Below are positions 32,656 through 41,529 of a stretch of DNA of 64,000 nt, piece after piece (position 1 is the stretch's first letter; the number at the start of each line of letters is the position of its first letter). This DNA comes from JARBUG01 sp035628915 (lineage in GTDB: Bacteria; Bacillota; Sulfobacillia; Symbiobacteriales; Symbiobacteriaceae). The stretch lies in contig DASPIW010000060.1 of assembly GCA_035628915.1 (NCBI GenBank), positions 3,174 through 67,173 on the forward strand, in the 5' to 3' direction. The notes beneath the pieces were generated by a model. It saw nothing but the letters and a program-made list of their open reading frames with translations. It ran no database searches and was not told where the DNA came from. A program made the translations under genes and the position numbers.

Positions 32656-33921
32656 TTACTTGCTCAGACGGTACGGCTGCGTGTTGAGCGGCACCATGAC
32701 GATGTTGCCCTTGTCGTCCTTCTGCACCTTGTTCAGGTAGAAGGCGGTGGAGCCACGGCGGTCGCCCGGGCCATAGGAGATGTCCTTGGCCATGATGCCG
32801 TTCCAGTTCTTCAGGGCTTCCAGCGCAGCGATGAACTTCTCGCGGGTCAGGTCCTTGCCGGCGTCCTGCAGGCCCTTGACCAGCAGTTCGGCAGCGATCC
32901 AGCCGGCGGTGGTGTACGCGTTCGGGACCTCGGGCTTTCCGTCGGCGGCGGTGTAGTACTTGCCGTACACTTCATAGAACTTCTTGATATCCGGGCTGTT
33001 GGGATCAGCCACAGGCACCCAGCCGCCGGTGATCAGGCCGACGGCGGCATCGCCCGCCAGCTTCGGAATATTGACCGGATCAGCGTTGACATACGAGGTG
33101 AGCGGCACGGCGGTGAAGCCCTGCTTTTGCATCTCCTTCATGATGCCGACCGACTCGGCCAGCGTGGTGTAGATAATGACCGCTTCGGCCCCCTTGGTCT
33201 TGGCGTTGAGCACCGGCGTGGCAAAGTCGACCGCTTTGGCTTCATGCGAACCGTCGTAGACGATCTCCCCGCCCACGGTCTTGATGATGTCCTGCACGCC
33301 CTTGAGGCCCTGCTTACCCATGTCGGAGTTCTGCCAGAGGACGGCGATCTTCTTCTTGCCCAGGTCCTTGACGGCGTATTGGGTCAGGATCTTCGCTTCG
33401 TCGAAGTTGTTCGGCTGCACGGCGAAGACGTTCTCTTTGGCCGGGTGGGCGGTCTGCTCAATGCCGGTCATCGGGTAGACGACGGGCACCTTCTGCTCGA
33501 CCCAGTAATCGACCGAGGCCTGCACGCCCGGGGTGCCCAGGACCGGGCAGAGAGCGAAGACCTTGTCGGATTCGACCAGTTCCTTGGAGGCCGCGAGGCC
33601 CTTGGCGGCGGTGAACTCATCATCCACGACCTTGACGACCTCAATTTTGCGGCCGTGGACGCCGCCGTTGTCGTTGGTGTACTTGATGAAGGCTTCAAAG
33701 CCCTTGCGGACGGAGATGCCGATAGGGGCCACGGCGCCGGACTGCGCGGCAAAGCCTCCGACTTTGACCGTGGTGTCGGTCACGCCGGGCACCTCGACCT
33801 TTTTGGGCTGTTCAGCGGCGGGGGCCGGAGCCTTGGTCTCTTCCGGCTTGGCGGGCTCGGAGCAGCCGGCGACAGCGGCCAGCATGACCAGGGACAGGAT
33901 CACTGCAGCAACACGTTTCAC
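32656..33921 (-). CDS. substrate-binding lipoprotein of a Liv-type ABC importer
   Basis: From the GTG of VKRVAAVILSLVMLAAVAGC (421 residues) it has a lipoprotein signal with lipidation Cys about 20. The type I periplasmic-binding fold follows (VGGFAAQSGAVAPIGISVRKGFEAFIKYTNDNGGVHGRKIEVV... and KIAVLWQNSDMGKQGLKG). GGGGGATG precedes the start. The family takes up branched-chain amino acids but also aromatic and aliphatic acids and amides. Given the operon, the ligand may be a carboxylate rather than an amino acid; this is inference. Confidence 0.88.
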   Translation of the reverse strand: MKRVAAVILSLVMLAAVAGCSEPAKPEETKAPAPAAEQPKKVEVPGVTDTTVKVGGFAAQSGAVAPIGISVRKGFEAFIKYTNDNGGVHGRKIEVVKVVDDEFTAAKGLAASKELVESDKVFALCPVLGTPGVQASVDYWVEQKVPVVYPMTGIEQTAHPAKENVFAVQPNNFDEAKILTQYAVKDLGKKKIAVLWQNSDMGKQGLKGVQDIIKTVGGEIVYDGSHEAKAVDFATPVLNAKTKGAEAVIIYTTLAESVGIMKEMQKQGFTAVPLTSYVNADPVNIPKLAGDAAVGLITGGWVPVADPNSPDIKKFYEVYGKYYTAADGKPEVPNAYTTAGWIAAELLVKGLQDAGKDLTREKFIAALEALKNWNGIMAKDISYGPGDRRGSTAFYLNKVQKDDKGNIVMVPLNTQPYRLSK

Positions 33922-33944
33922 TCTGACATCCCCCTCTGTCGAAA

Positions 33945-34685
33945 TTACATCCACCATCCACCGTTGCAGTCGATCACGGCGCCCGTCATGTAGTGGGCGC
34001 GGGGCGAAGCGCAGACGCCGGCCCAGTAGGCGATATCTTCGGGCTTGGCCCAGTAGCCGCAGGGAATCTTGGCGGTTATGGCGTCCAGTTGCTCCTGCGG
34101 GTACTTCTGCATCATTTCCGTCAGGATGTAGCCAGGGGCCAGGGCGTTAACGGTGACGCCTTTCTTGGCGAACTCAATGGCGACTTCTTTGGTGAAGCCG
34201 ATGAGGCCGGCCTTGGAGGCGGCGTAATACGGCGTGCCGAAGACGCCAGTACGGCCCACGTATGAAGAGATGTTGATGATGCGGCCCCAGCCCCGGGCAA
34301 CCATGGCAGGCACGAACGCTTTCGTGCAGACGAACGGCCCGGTCAGGTTGACGTCAATGACGGCGTCCCAGTCGGCCTTATTCGATTTGCGCATATGGCC
34401 GTCCCGATTAATGCCGGCGTTGTTGACCAGAATGTCGACCCTTCCGACTTCGGCGGCCATTTTGGCCACTTCTTCCTCGTTGTTGATGAACGCTGTGGAG
34501 AACCGGGCGCCCACACCCAGTGCTTTCACTTCGGCGACGGTCTGCTCGGCGTCGGCAGCCATGGCGGGAATGTCGTTGACGATCAGTTCGGCACCCATAC
34601 CGGCCAGTTCGAGGGCGATGGCCCTGCCGAGGCCCCGGGCGGCGCCGGTGACCAGAGCCACTTTGCCCTGCAGATCTTTACCCAC
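33945..34685 (-). CDS. short-chain dehydrogenase, 3-oxoacyl reductase type
   Basis: A 246-residue classical SDR read from GTG with AAGGAGGTG upstream. It has TGAARGLGRAIA (NAD(P) motif), NNAG, the catalytic Ser of ISSYVG, YYAASKAG and the ending GAVIDCNGGWWM. Asp-rich ELIVNDIPA after beta-2 suggests NAD rather than NADP. It resembles FabG/PhaB enzymes acting on 3-oxoacyl thioesters. Overlaps the 63-residue gene by 8 nt and leads into the Liv genes. Confidence 0.85.
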   Translation of the reverse strand: MGKDLQGKVALVTGAARGLGRAIALELAGMGAELIVNDIPAMAADAEQTVAEVKALGVGARFSTAFINNEEEVAKMAAEVGRVDILVNNAGINRDGHMRKSNKADWDAVIDVNLTGPFVCTKAFVPAMVARGWGRIINISSYVGRTGVFGTPYYAASKAGLIGFTKEVAIEFAKKGVTVNALAPGYILTEMMQKYPQEQLDAITAKIPCGYWAKPEDIAYWAGVCASPRAHYMTGAVIDCNGGWWM

Positions 34686-34869
34686 GAGTCGGCACCTCCT
34701 TCGCAAACTGTTGCATCCAGACGGTCGCTTCAGCGAGGCTGGTAAACTGGTGCTCCTCGTCAGACTGGACGTGCCGGACGGTCACCCGCCAGGGGTTCTG
34801 GTCAGCTGCCGCCTCCGCGTCTGCATAAATCCTCACGACGAATGAGGCAATGAGCGGCTCTCCCACCAT
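34678..34869 (-). CDS. 63-residue conserved-looking protein of unknown function
   Basis: A small protein, MVGEPLIASFVVRIYADAEA, with a beta-rich first half (FVVRIYADAE, WRVTVRHVQSDEEHQF) and a C-terminal helix (SLAEATVWMQQFAKEV). This looks like a compact one-domain fold. It is translationally coupled to both neighbours (11-nt gap upstream, 8-nt overlap downstream), and codon use is like theirs, so it is likely real. No family recognised; a small partner of one of the enzymes is possible. Confidence 0.7.
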   Translation of the reverse strand: MVGEPLIASFVVRIYADAEAAADQNPWRVTVRHVQSDEEHQFTSLAEATVWMQQFAKEVPTRG

Positions 34870-34880
34870 GCTTCCTCCAT

Positions 34881-35660
34881 TTACAGCAGATTCCGGGCCA
34901 GGAAGTCCCCGGCGGCCCTGGTGAACTGGGCAGGCTGCTCCAGGAACATGCAGTGGCCGGCCTCCCGGAGCATGATGATCTGGCTGCCGTGAATCCGGCG
35001 CTGGAGCTCGTGGGCGTAGCTGAGGGGCGTGAGCACATCCTCGTCGCCGGTCAGGATCAGCGTCGGGCAGGTAATGCTGGGCAGTTCGTCGAGCACGTCG
35101 ATCTCCATGCCGCCGGCAATCAGGTTCCGTACGGCGAAGGCCGGCAGGGCGGTGCCTTTCTCTCGCCAGGGCTTGAGCGCCTCAAAGCTCCGATTGAGGA
35201 ACGTAGCGCCCCAGATCCAGGGGCTGGAGATGTCGAAGCGGAGGGGCCCACCGCCCGCCGCCATGCCATTTAGCCAGCTGGTCAGCTTCACTTTCATGGC
35301 CGTGTCAGCGCGGCCATAGCCGTTGGCCAGGACAAGGGCAGTGACCCGCTCGGGCCGGCGGACGGCAAACTCAAGCGCCACGCAGGCACCGCTGCTTACA
35401 CCTAAGAGGGCTGCTTCTTTGATGCACAGTGCGGTGAACAGGTTGTCCAGGTCCTGTGCGTGCTGTGCGGGCGTATATGGTCCGTCATCGGGCTTGTCCG
35501 ACTGGCCTTGCCCCCGGCAGTCGTAGGTCAGCACCCGGAACCTGTCCGTGTAGGCAGGCAGGTGGCCGTTCCAGCTGGACAGGTCGGTCAACAGACCGTT
35601 GATGAGCACCAGGACCGGGCCGTCTTCTCTCCCCTGCCACTGGTAGTGAAGGTCGATCAC
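34881..35660 (-). CDS. alpha/beta-fold hydrolase
   Basis: A 259-residue hydrolase read from GTG with GGAGGTGAG upstream (IDLHYQWQGREDGPVLVLIN). Nucleophile GVSSGAC, acid TGDEDVLTP and His EAGHCMF form a standard triad. DCRGQGQS and NGLLTD are the surrounding loops. It resembles 3-oxoadipate enol-lactonase and C-C bond or ester hydrolases. Placed between the CoA-transferase and the small protein in the operon. Confidence 0.85.
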   Translation of the reverse strand: MIDLHYQWQGREDGPVLVLINGLLTDLSSWNGHLPAYTDRFRVLTYDCRGQGQSDKPDDGPYTPAQHAQDLDNLFTALCIKEAALLGVSSGACVALEFAVRRPERVTALVLANGYGRADTAMKVKLTSWLNGMAAGGGPLRFDISSPWIWGATFLNRSFEALKPWREKGTALPAFAVRNLIAGGMEIDVLDELPSITCPTLILTGDEDVLTPLSYAHELQRRIHGSQIIMLREAGHCMFLEQPAQFTRAAGDFLARNLL

Positions 35661-35667
35661 GTTTCGC

Positions 35668-36984
35668 TCACCTCCGCGGCAGCCAGCCGTACTTGAGCGC
35701 TTCCTCTGCAAGCTGCTCCCGGTAGTTCGGGTGAGCAATCCTGATCAGTGCGGCGCAGCGGTCGTGAACGGACAGGCCCCGCACATGGGCCACGCCATAT
35801 TCGGTCACGACATAGTCAAGGTCGTTGCGTGTCATGGTAACGATGGAGCCCTGCGCCAGCATGGGGGTCATCGTCGAGATCGTCCCATTCTTGGCGGTGG
35901 AGCGTAGGGCGATGATGCCCTTGCCGCCCGGGCTCATGAGGGCGCCCACGTGGGTGTCGCGCTGGCCGCCGGTGCCGCTGTATTGGACCGGTCCGATCGA
36001 TTCGGAGCAGACCTGCCCGGTCAGGTCGACGGCGATAGCCGTGTTAATCGAGATCATTTTCGGCTGTCTGGCGATATTGTACGGGTCGTTGGTGTAGTTG
36101 CCGTCGCGGATCTCGATGGCCGGGTTGTTGTCCAGCCAGGCGTACAGTCTGCGGCTGCCGGCGGCGAAGCAACCGACGGTTTTGTACTTGTCGAGGTGTT
36201 TCCGGGCGTTGGTGATGACGCCCGCCTCGTACAGATCCAGCATGGCGTCGACGATCATTTCGGTGTGGACGCCCAGGTCATTCTTATCCTTGAGGAATGT
36301 GGCCACGGCGTTGGGAATGCCGCCGATGCCGAGCTGAATGGTGGAGCCGTCCTCGATCATGCCGGCGATGTGACCCGCGATTGCTTCTTCTTCCGGCCCG
36401 GGCTTGATGTTGGGGAACTCCAGCACGGGCACGTGGTTCTCCACAATCCAGTCGACCTGGCTGATGTGCAGCATGGTGTCGCCGAAGGTGCGGGGCGTGT
36501 TTTCGTTGACTTCGACGATGACCAGGTCGGCGGTCTCAAGCACCCAGCGCTCATAGCAAGTGGAGAGCGACATGGAGAAGTAGCCGTGCTTGTCCAAGGG
36601 CGAAACGGTGTGGAACAAGACGTTGACGGGCTTCGCTTCGTACCGGTCCTTGCCGGCGCGGTGCAGGTTGTTGGGGATGACCGTGACCTGCCCGTGGCTC
36701 TTGGCGGCCGTGCGGGCGGCGTCACCGTAGAACCAGGCTTCGTGCGTGAAGGTAGATGCATACTCCGGCTTAGCGATCCATTCGTAGGGGCGCATCAGCA
36801 GGGCGGCGAGGACCCGGATGTCGGTACGCAGGCCGTATAGCGTGTGGAGCCGGCCCAGCAGCCCCGGGGGCTCGGCGGCGCACATGCCGACGGCGATCTG
36901 GGCGTGGTCGGGCACCTTGGAGACCGCCTCATCGATGGGGAGGAGCTTCTGCCGGTACATCTCCTGCCACTTGTCGGTCAGCAT
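35668..36984 (-). CDS. acetyl-CoA hydrolase/transferase family protein
   Basis: A 438-residue protein of the Cat1/4-hydroxybutyrate CoA-transferase family, from MLTDKWQEMYRQKLLPIDEAV. The family features IQLGIGGIPNAV, the catalytic Glu region GVHTEMIVDAMLDL and the C-terminal GAxxSPGGKGIIAL, VTEYGVAHVRGLS are present. It should transfer CoA from acetyl-CoA to an organic acid. The start overlaps the KAS III-like stop by 7 nt. Confidence 0.9.
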   Translation of the reverse strand: MLTDKWQEMYRQKLLPIDEAVSKVPDHAQIAVGMCAAEPPGLLGRLHTLYGLRTDIRVLAALLMRPYEWIAKPEYASTFTHEAWFYGDAARTAAKSHGQVTVIPNNLHRAGKDRYEAKPVNVLFHTVSPLDKHGYFSMSLSTCYERWVLETADLVIVEVNENTPRTFGDTMLHISQVDWIVENHVPVLEFPNIKPGPEEEAIAGHIAGMIEDGSTIQLGIGGIPNAVATFLKDKNDLGVHTEMIVDAMLDLYEAGVITNARKHLDKYKTVGCFAAGSRRLYAWLDNNPAIEIRDGNYTNDPYNIARQPKMISINTAIAVDLTGQVCSESIGPVQYSGTGGQRDTHVGALMSPGGKGIIALRSTAKNGTISTMTPMLAQGSIVTMTRNDLDYVVTEYGVAHVRGLSVHDRCAALIRIAHPNYREQLAEEALKYGWLPRR

Positions 36985-38012
36985 CGCTGTGCCTCCTCGA
37001 CAGGGCCCCATTTGATGGCCGTGGCGCCCCAGGCGTAGCCAACGCCGGCGCTGACGCCCACCACGAGGTCGCCGTCCTTGATCTTGCCCTGCTCCAGGGC
37101 GAGGTGGATCGAGAGAATCTGGTCCATCTGGCCGATGTGGCCGTAGTCCTTCAGGTAAATGCAGCGGTCGCCGGGGATGCCGAGTTCGGCCAGCATGGCG
37201 TCATGGGCGGATTTCTTAAAGTGCAGGACCGCAAAGTAGCCGATATCTTTGGTGGAGTAGCCTTCGAGTTCGCAGACCTGCCTGACGCACTTGATGAAAT
37301 TGGGTGTAGAGACTTCGTTGAGCCGGTTCTTCATAGTCTCGACATCGAGAATCTCGAGCTGGTAGAGCTTGTCGTCGTGGTTGTGCAGGCCCGCCTTGGT
37401 GCCGCCGCCGAGCACGGCGACGGTCTCGGAGAGGGAGCCGTCGACCACCATGGCGGAGCCGATGAGCCGGTTTCGGCCGTAGTCTTTCTTGAGGAGCATC
37501 GCAGCACCGCCGGCGCCGAGGTTATACATGAAGCTGACCCGGGGATTCTTGTAGTTGATGAAGTCGCCGTTGCGGTAGCCGCCGGCCAGAAGGACGGAAT
37601 GAACGTGCGAGTCGCTCAGCATGAGCGCTTCGGCGAGCTTCATGCCCAGCACCCAGGTGCCGCAGCGGAGTTGGACGTCGAAGGCCCAGGCGCTGGTGGC
37701 GCCAACTGCGTAGGCGGTCTTGATGCCGGCGGTCCAGAGTTGGTATTCCTTGTACTCTTCGCCGATGTAGATGACCACGTCGATTTCGGTCGGGGCGATG
37801 CCGGCCCGCTGGATGGCCATTTCGGCAGCCTTGATGCCCATGGCCGCCGTGCCGTCATCGGGGCCGGGGACGGGTTTTTGCGTGAAGCCCATTTTGTCAA
37901 CGATGACGCTTTGGGGGAGGCCGGTCTCCTGAGCGATGTAGTCGGCGGTGTGGCGGGTGGCGGGGATGTAGATTCCGGTGCTGACCACGCCAACATGGGG
38001 ACGGGTCGCCAT
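36978..38012 (-). CDS. KAS III-like 3-oxoacyl synthase / thiolase-fold enzyme
   Basis: A 344-residue FabH-like protein from MATRPHVGVVSTGIYIPATR (GAGGTG 6 nt upstream). The likely nucleophile is the Cys in FDVQLRCGTWVLGMKLAEAL, and His lies in VLHFKKSAHDAML. The usual FabH Asn site is replaced by DYGHIGQMDQILS, reminiscent of HMG-CoA synthase and other acyl-CoA-specific relatives. Probably forms or cleaves a C-C bond on an acyl-CoA rather than making fatty acids, since no ACP or other fab gene is near. First gene of the operon. Confidence 0.8.
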   Translation of the reverse strand: MATRPHVGVVSTGIYIPATRHTADYIAQETGLPQSVIVDKMGFTQKPVPGPDDGTAAMGIKAAEMAIQRAGIAPTEIDVVIYIGEEYKEYQLWTAGIKTAYAVGATSAWAFDVQLRCGTWVLGMKLAEALMLSDSHVHSVLLAGGYRNGDFINYKNPRVSFMYNLGAGGAAMLLKKDYGRNRLIGSAMVVDGSLSETVAVLGGGTKAGLHNHDDKLYQLEILDVETMKNRLNEVSTPNFIKCVRQVCELEGYSTKDIGYFAVLHFKKSAHDAMLAELGIPGDRCIYLKDYGHIGQMDQILSIHLALEQGKIKDGDLVVGVSAGVGYAWGATAIKWGPVEEAQRC

Positions 38013-38118
38013 AGGAAGCACCTCGCTTGGCTGGATTCCCTTGGTTGCATCCTACGGGTAGGGAGTTGCTTGGCAGTTACAAAAGGGTTACGCGAAGTGG
38101 GGTTGTGGAAATGAGGAA

Positions 38119-38148
38119 GGCGGCAGTAACCCGTAGGTCACTGCCGCC
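38119..38148 (-). terminator. hairpin after the Nudix gene
   Basis: GGCGGCAGTaACC pairs with GGTcACTGCCGCC (13 positions, one of them a G-U pair in minus-strand RNA), followed by TTCCTCATTT. It lies between the Nudix stop and the KAS III-like gene. Apart from it I see nothing definite in 38013-38255. Confidence 0.5.
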
Positions 38149-38255
38149 TCAGATTGCCGGGATCGGGCTGGAGCCGGTTGCCGTTTCGCGCCAACCCAAC
38201 CGGAGGCCCGCTCAAGGCTGCGCAACCCAATTGAAGGCCGACCGGTGGCATGGCA

Positions 38256-38681
38256 TCAGGGCAATCGGCCAGAATTGGACCGAAAGTAGTCGACCACTCG
38301 CTGCCGGCAGTTGGCTGCAAAAGAAAGGCCGTGCAAGTCGTCTCGCCCCACCCATCGGAGCTCCGCGATCTCCTCCGGCGCTGGGGTCGGCGTTCCTGCG
38401 ATGCGGCAGGTGTAGACAATAGAGACCAGATGTACTGGATTGCCCGCCGCCTCGGACATACAACTGTATACGCCAAAGAGAACCGGGGCGACGACGTTGA
38501 CGCCCAGTTCCTCGAAGAGTTCACGCCGGAGGCAGGCTTCCGGCTCCTCGCCAAATTCCAGGCGGCCCCCGATTACTTCCCAGAGCCCGGGGGCCGTCCG
38601 GCGGTTCTCAGACCTGCGGCTGATCAAAACGTGGTCGCCGCCATCATTTAAGATCAGGGCGCTGCAAGAGATGATTTGCAT
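38256..38681 (-). CDS. Nudix hydrolase
   Basis: A 141-residue protein with a complete Nudix box, GRLEFGEEPEACLRRELFEELGV (about 39-61), whose glutamates bind the metal. It hydrolyses a nucleoside diphosphate linked to another group; the substrate cannot be told. It follows the SDR gene by 8 nt, so the two are co-transcribed. Confidence 0.88.
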   Translation of the reverse strand: MQIISCSALILNDGGDHVLISRRSENRRTAPGLWEVIGGRLEFGEEPEACLRRELFEELGVNVVAPVLFGVYSCMSEAAGNPVHLVSIVYTCRIAGTPTPAPEEIAELRWVGRDDLHGLSFAANCRQRVVDYFRSNSGRLP

Positions 38682-38689
38682 GGGCTGCC

Positions 38690-39526
38690 TCAGTCGCGGG
38701 GATTGGGGAGCAGGAACGGCGGTACTTGCCGGCCGTCGATGTCAGTAAAGCCGTACTGGCGGGCGAGGGCGCCGACCGCCAGCGTCTGCCCGGTTCTATT
38801 GAGTACTTCGGGGTCGGAGGCAAGGGCTACCACGGCCCGCCCGATGTACTCGGGTGATTCCGTCTGCTCAAGATCTTCCGCTGTCAGCTGATGCTCCATG
38901 ACCACCTCGGTGCGCATCCAGCCCGGGCTGAGGGCGACCGCCGCAATGCCATGGGGCTTGAGTTCAACACCCATTCCGTAGGCCATGCGGTTAATGGCTG
39001 CCTTGGCGACGTCGTAATACAGGTTGGACAGATACTTGCCACGGTCGTAGAAGGTAGTGTTGACAATAAGCCCCCGGCCCTGGGGCAGCATGAGCGGCAC
39101 AGCGAGCCTGCTGGCTACAAAGTGCGCCCGCACGCCGTCTCGAAACATGCCATCCCAGCGGTCATACTGCTCCCAAAAGGGCACGGAGAAATGATCCATG
39201 TCGTCTTCATAGCCGCGCCAGACGTTGTTGACCAGAATATCGAGCTTTCCCTGCTCCTCCCTGATGCGCCCGAACAAGGCGATAACGTCGGCATCCACGG
39301 TGTGGTCGCACCGGACGGGGATGCCAACGCCCCCGCGCGCTGTGACCAACTCTGCGGTCTGATCAATCGTTTCGCTGCGGTTACGGGGGTTGGGGCCGCC
39401 TGCGGCGCTGCGCCCCGTCACGTAGACGGTGGCTCCCGCTTCGCCCAGGGCCGTGGCAATCCCCCGCCCGGCGCCCCTGCTGGCGCCGGTCACGAGCGCC
39501 ACCTTTCCTGCCAAGACCTTCTGCAT
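38690..39526 (-). CDS. short-chain dehydrogenase, DHRS1-like
   Basis: A 278-residue SDR, MQKVLAGKVALVTGASRGAGRG, with VNNVWRGYED instead of the usual NNAG, and YDVAKAA as the active-site YxxxK. The long insert WEQYDRWDGMFRDGVRAHFVASRLAV is typical of DHRS1-like members. Coenzyme motif TGASRGAGRGIA with Arg in VTGRSA suggests NADP. Substrate unknown. First gene of a pair with the Nudix hydrolase. Confidence 0.82.
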   Translation of the reverse strand: MQKVLAGKVALVTGASRGAGRGIATALGEAGATVYVTGRSAAGGPNPRNRSETIDQTAELVTARGGVGIPVRCDHTVDADVIALFGRIREEQGKLDILVNNVWRGYEDDMDHFSVPFWEQYDRWDGMFRDGVRAHFVASRLAVPLMLPQGRGLIVNTTFYDRGKYLSNLYYDVAKAAINRMAYGMGVELKPHGIAAVALSPGWMRTEVVMEHQLTAEDLEQTESPEYIGRAVVALASDPEVLNRTGQTLAVGALARQYGFTDIDGRQVPPFLLPNPRD

Positions 39527-39572
39527 ACTGACACCTCCATTCGTGAGACGTCCTCATCATAGCCCTTGATTC

Positions 39573-39589
39573 ATGACACCCACTGTCAT
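39573..39589. promoter_or_regulatory. palindrome ATGACA-CCCAC-TGTCAT
   Basis: A perfect 6-bp inverted repeat with a 5-nt centre, about 50 nt upstream of the SDR start. Operator-like. The remaining sequence up to the LysR stop (39590-39669) holds a short plus-strand frame that reads like protein but is incomplete. Confidence 0.4.
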
Positions 39590-39669
39590 ATTGTCTACAA
39601 GAAAGACGGCAAACCGGAAGTCCGGGAGGAAATGGTGTACGCCTTTCAGCTGCGCAATGATGGCGAACC

Positions 39670-40593
39670 TCACCAGGCGGATGGCTCACCACCAGCAGTG
39701 AGGGCGCCCGCCCGGACCAACTCCTCGGTCAGGCTGAACAGAGCCTGCAAAGCTGGGGAGAGCCACTTATCCTTGTGGTGCACCAACTGCGTTCTGATCG
39801 CGAAATCCGGACCTCGCCACCTAAGGTCGGCCAGTTGTCCGGTCTGTAGTTCGGCTTCCACCACCATCCGAGGGAGAAGGCTGACCCCCAGTCCGCTGAT
39901 AACCAGTTTCTTAATCGCCTCGATGCTGCCGGATTCCAGCACTGAGCCGGGCTGGATTCCGGCTTCGGTCAGGAAGCCGTCCAGGACCGCCCGATAGCTG
40001 TTGCCGCTCTCCGTCAGAATCAGCGACTCTCCTTGCAGGTCAGTTGGCCTAAGGGGAGTCTTCGTTGTAATGGGGTGATCAGGCGCGGCCAGGAGCATGA
40101 TCGGCTCCTCCAGCAGCGTCTGGGCCATCAACTTGGGCGAGATGAGCGGTCGATCCAGGTAGAAGGAGGCATCAATGGAGTTGTCCAGGAGCCAGCGGTG
40201 CAAATCAGCGGAGCCGCCTAACTTGAGAATGAGCTCCACCTCCGGATAGCGTCGGCGATACTCCTTCAGTACGGGCGGCAATCGGGCGATACAGAGCGAC
40301 TCCGGCGCACCGATGCGCAGGGTGCCTCTCGGGAGCGCCGATTGGGCGACCATCTCCCGCGCTTCGGCGATCAGTTTCAAGACCTGTTCGGCATACGGCA
40401 ACAGTCGTTCGCCATCTGATGTGAGGACGACCTTGCGGCCCAAGCGCTCAAAGAGTCGGATTCCCAGGTTATCTTCCAGCAGTCGGATCTGTGCGGAGAT
40501 AGATGATTGTGCATAGTCCAAAAGCTCGGCGGCCCGGGAGAAGCTCCCCGCTCGCGTCACCGCCGTGAAGGCTTGGAGTTGTTTGATCTCCAT
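39670..40593 (-). CDS. LysR-family transcriptional regulator
   Basis: The 307-residue LysR protein begins MEIKQLQAFTAVTRAGSFSRAAELLDYAQSSISAQIR (winged HTH, residues 1-60) and has the C-terminal two-lobe effector domain (GTLRIGAPESLCIARLPPVLKEYRRRYP...). It is divergent from the LysE-like exporter, the common arrangement in which the regulator controls the exporter. Confidence 0.92.
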   Translation of the reverse strand: MEIKQLQAFTAVTRAGSFSRAAELLDYAQSSISAQIRLLEDNLGIRLFERLGRKVVLTSDGERLLPYAEQVLKLIAEAREMVAQSALPRGTLRIGAPESLCIARLPPVLKEYRRRYPEVELILKLGGSADLHRWLLDNSIDASFYLDRPLISPKLMAQTLLEEPIMLLAAPDHPITTKTPLRPTDLQGESLILTESGNSYRAVLDGFLTEAGIQPGSVLESGSIEAIKKLVISGLGVSLLPRMVVEAELQTGQLADLRWRGPDFAIRTQLVHHKDKWLSPALQALFSLTEELVRAGALTAGGEPSAW

Positions 40594-40764
40594 CCAGACC
40601 TCTCCCTGCTATCGGTATTTGCGATCGATGTTATCCAAACAATCGTCTGTACAGATTCCACGCTCCAATGAAATAATAACGAACAGGAAATGTCCATACG
40701 GAATCGGAAATTGGGGCCAGGCCGGCCGGCCAGATGCAGCAGCAACGGCAGGGGAGTGGTCAAA

Positions 40765-41400
40765 ATGGCAACGGTCATGGCGCTGGCGGGTATCCTATTG
40801 ACGGTATTGGTCGGGGCAATGAGCCCCGGCCCCAGTTTTGTGACGGTGGCACGGATGGCGATTTCCGATTCCCGGCGCAGCGGTGTCGCCGCCGCAGTCG
40901 GCATGGGCGTCGGTTCGGCGCTCTTTGCGGTCCTCGCCATGCTGGGATTGAAGTCCCTGCTGATAGCCTTGCCCTGGCTCTATGGGGCGCTGAAAGTGGT
41001 GGGCGGAGGTTATCTGGTCTATGAGGGTGTTCGAATCTGGCGCGGGGCGAAAGCGCCGGTCAGCGTTGAGCAGACGGTAGCCGAAGCGGCCGAGACCGGG
41101 CGGCGCGCGTTTACCTTGGCCTTGTTGGTCCAGCTCAGCAACCCGACCACCATCGCTTTCTTTGGCAGTATCTTTGCTGCGATGCTCCCCAGGACGGTAC
41201 CGGCTCCGGTCGCCATTGCGTTGCCACCGCTGGTCTTCGTAGTGGAAACCGCTTGGTACGGGGTGGTGGCCCTGGTGCTGTCATCTTCAGGATCGCGCTC
41301 GGTCTATCTGCGTTCGAAGACCTGGATCGACCGCACCGCCGGGAGCCTCATGGGGCTCCTTGGCCTGAGACTGGCGGCCTCCCTGGCCCTGGGGGGATGA
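40765..41400 (+). CDS. LysE/RhtB-family amino acid exporter
   Basis: A 211-residue membrane protein, MATVMALAGILLTVLVGAMSPGPSF, with the family motif GxMSPGPSFVTVAR and LLVQLSNPTTIAFFGSIFAAMLP, and five to six membrane segments. It exports amino acids or homoserine-like compounds. A GGGGAG site precedes the ATG. Divergent from the LysR gene, 171 nt apart. Confidence 0.88.
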   Translation: MATVMALAGILLTVLVGAMSPGPSFVTVARMAISDSRRSGVAAAVGMGVGSALFAVLAMLGLKSLLIALPWLYGALKVVGGGYLVYEGVRIWRGAKAPVSVEQTVAEAAETGRRAFTLALLVQLSNPTTIAFFGSIFAAMLPRTVPAPVAIALPPLVFVVETAWYGVVALVLSSSGSRSVYLRSKTWIDRTAGSLMGLLGLRLAASLALGG

Positions 41401-41489
41401 CCGGCCAATCGTACGGGATCGCCCTCCTGGTCGGAAACGAAAATGGGAAGGCACTTCCAGTAGGGTTCTTCAAGTTCCTGATGGTGGAA

Positions 41490-41527
41490 AAAGCGGGCTT
41501 CCCTTAGCGCCGGGGGAAGCCCGCTTT
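41490..41527. terminator. bidirectional terminator
   Basis: A 14-bp stem AAAGCGGGCTTCCC / GGGAAGCCCGCTTT between the LysE-like gene and the converging hydrolase gene. Confidence 0.8.
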
Positions 41528-41529
41528 CA

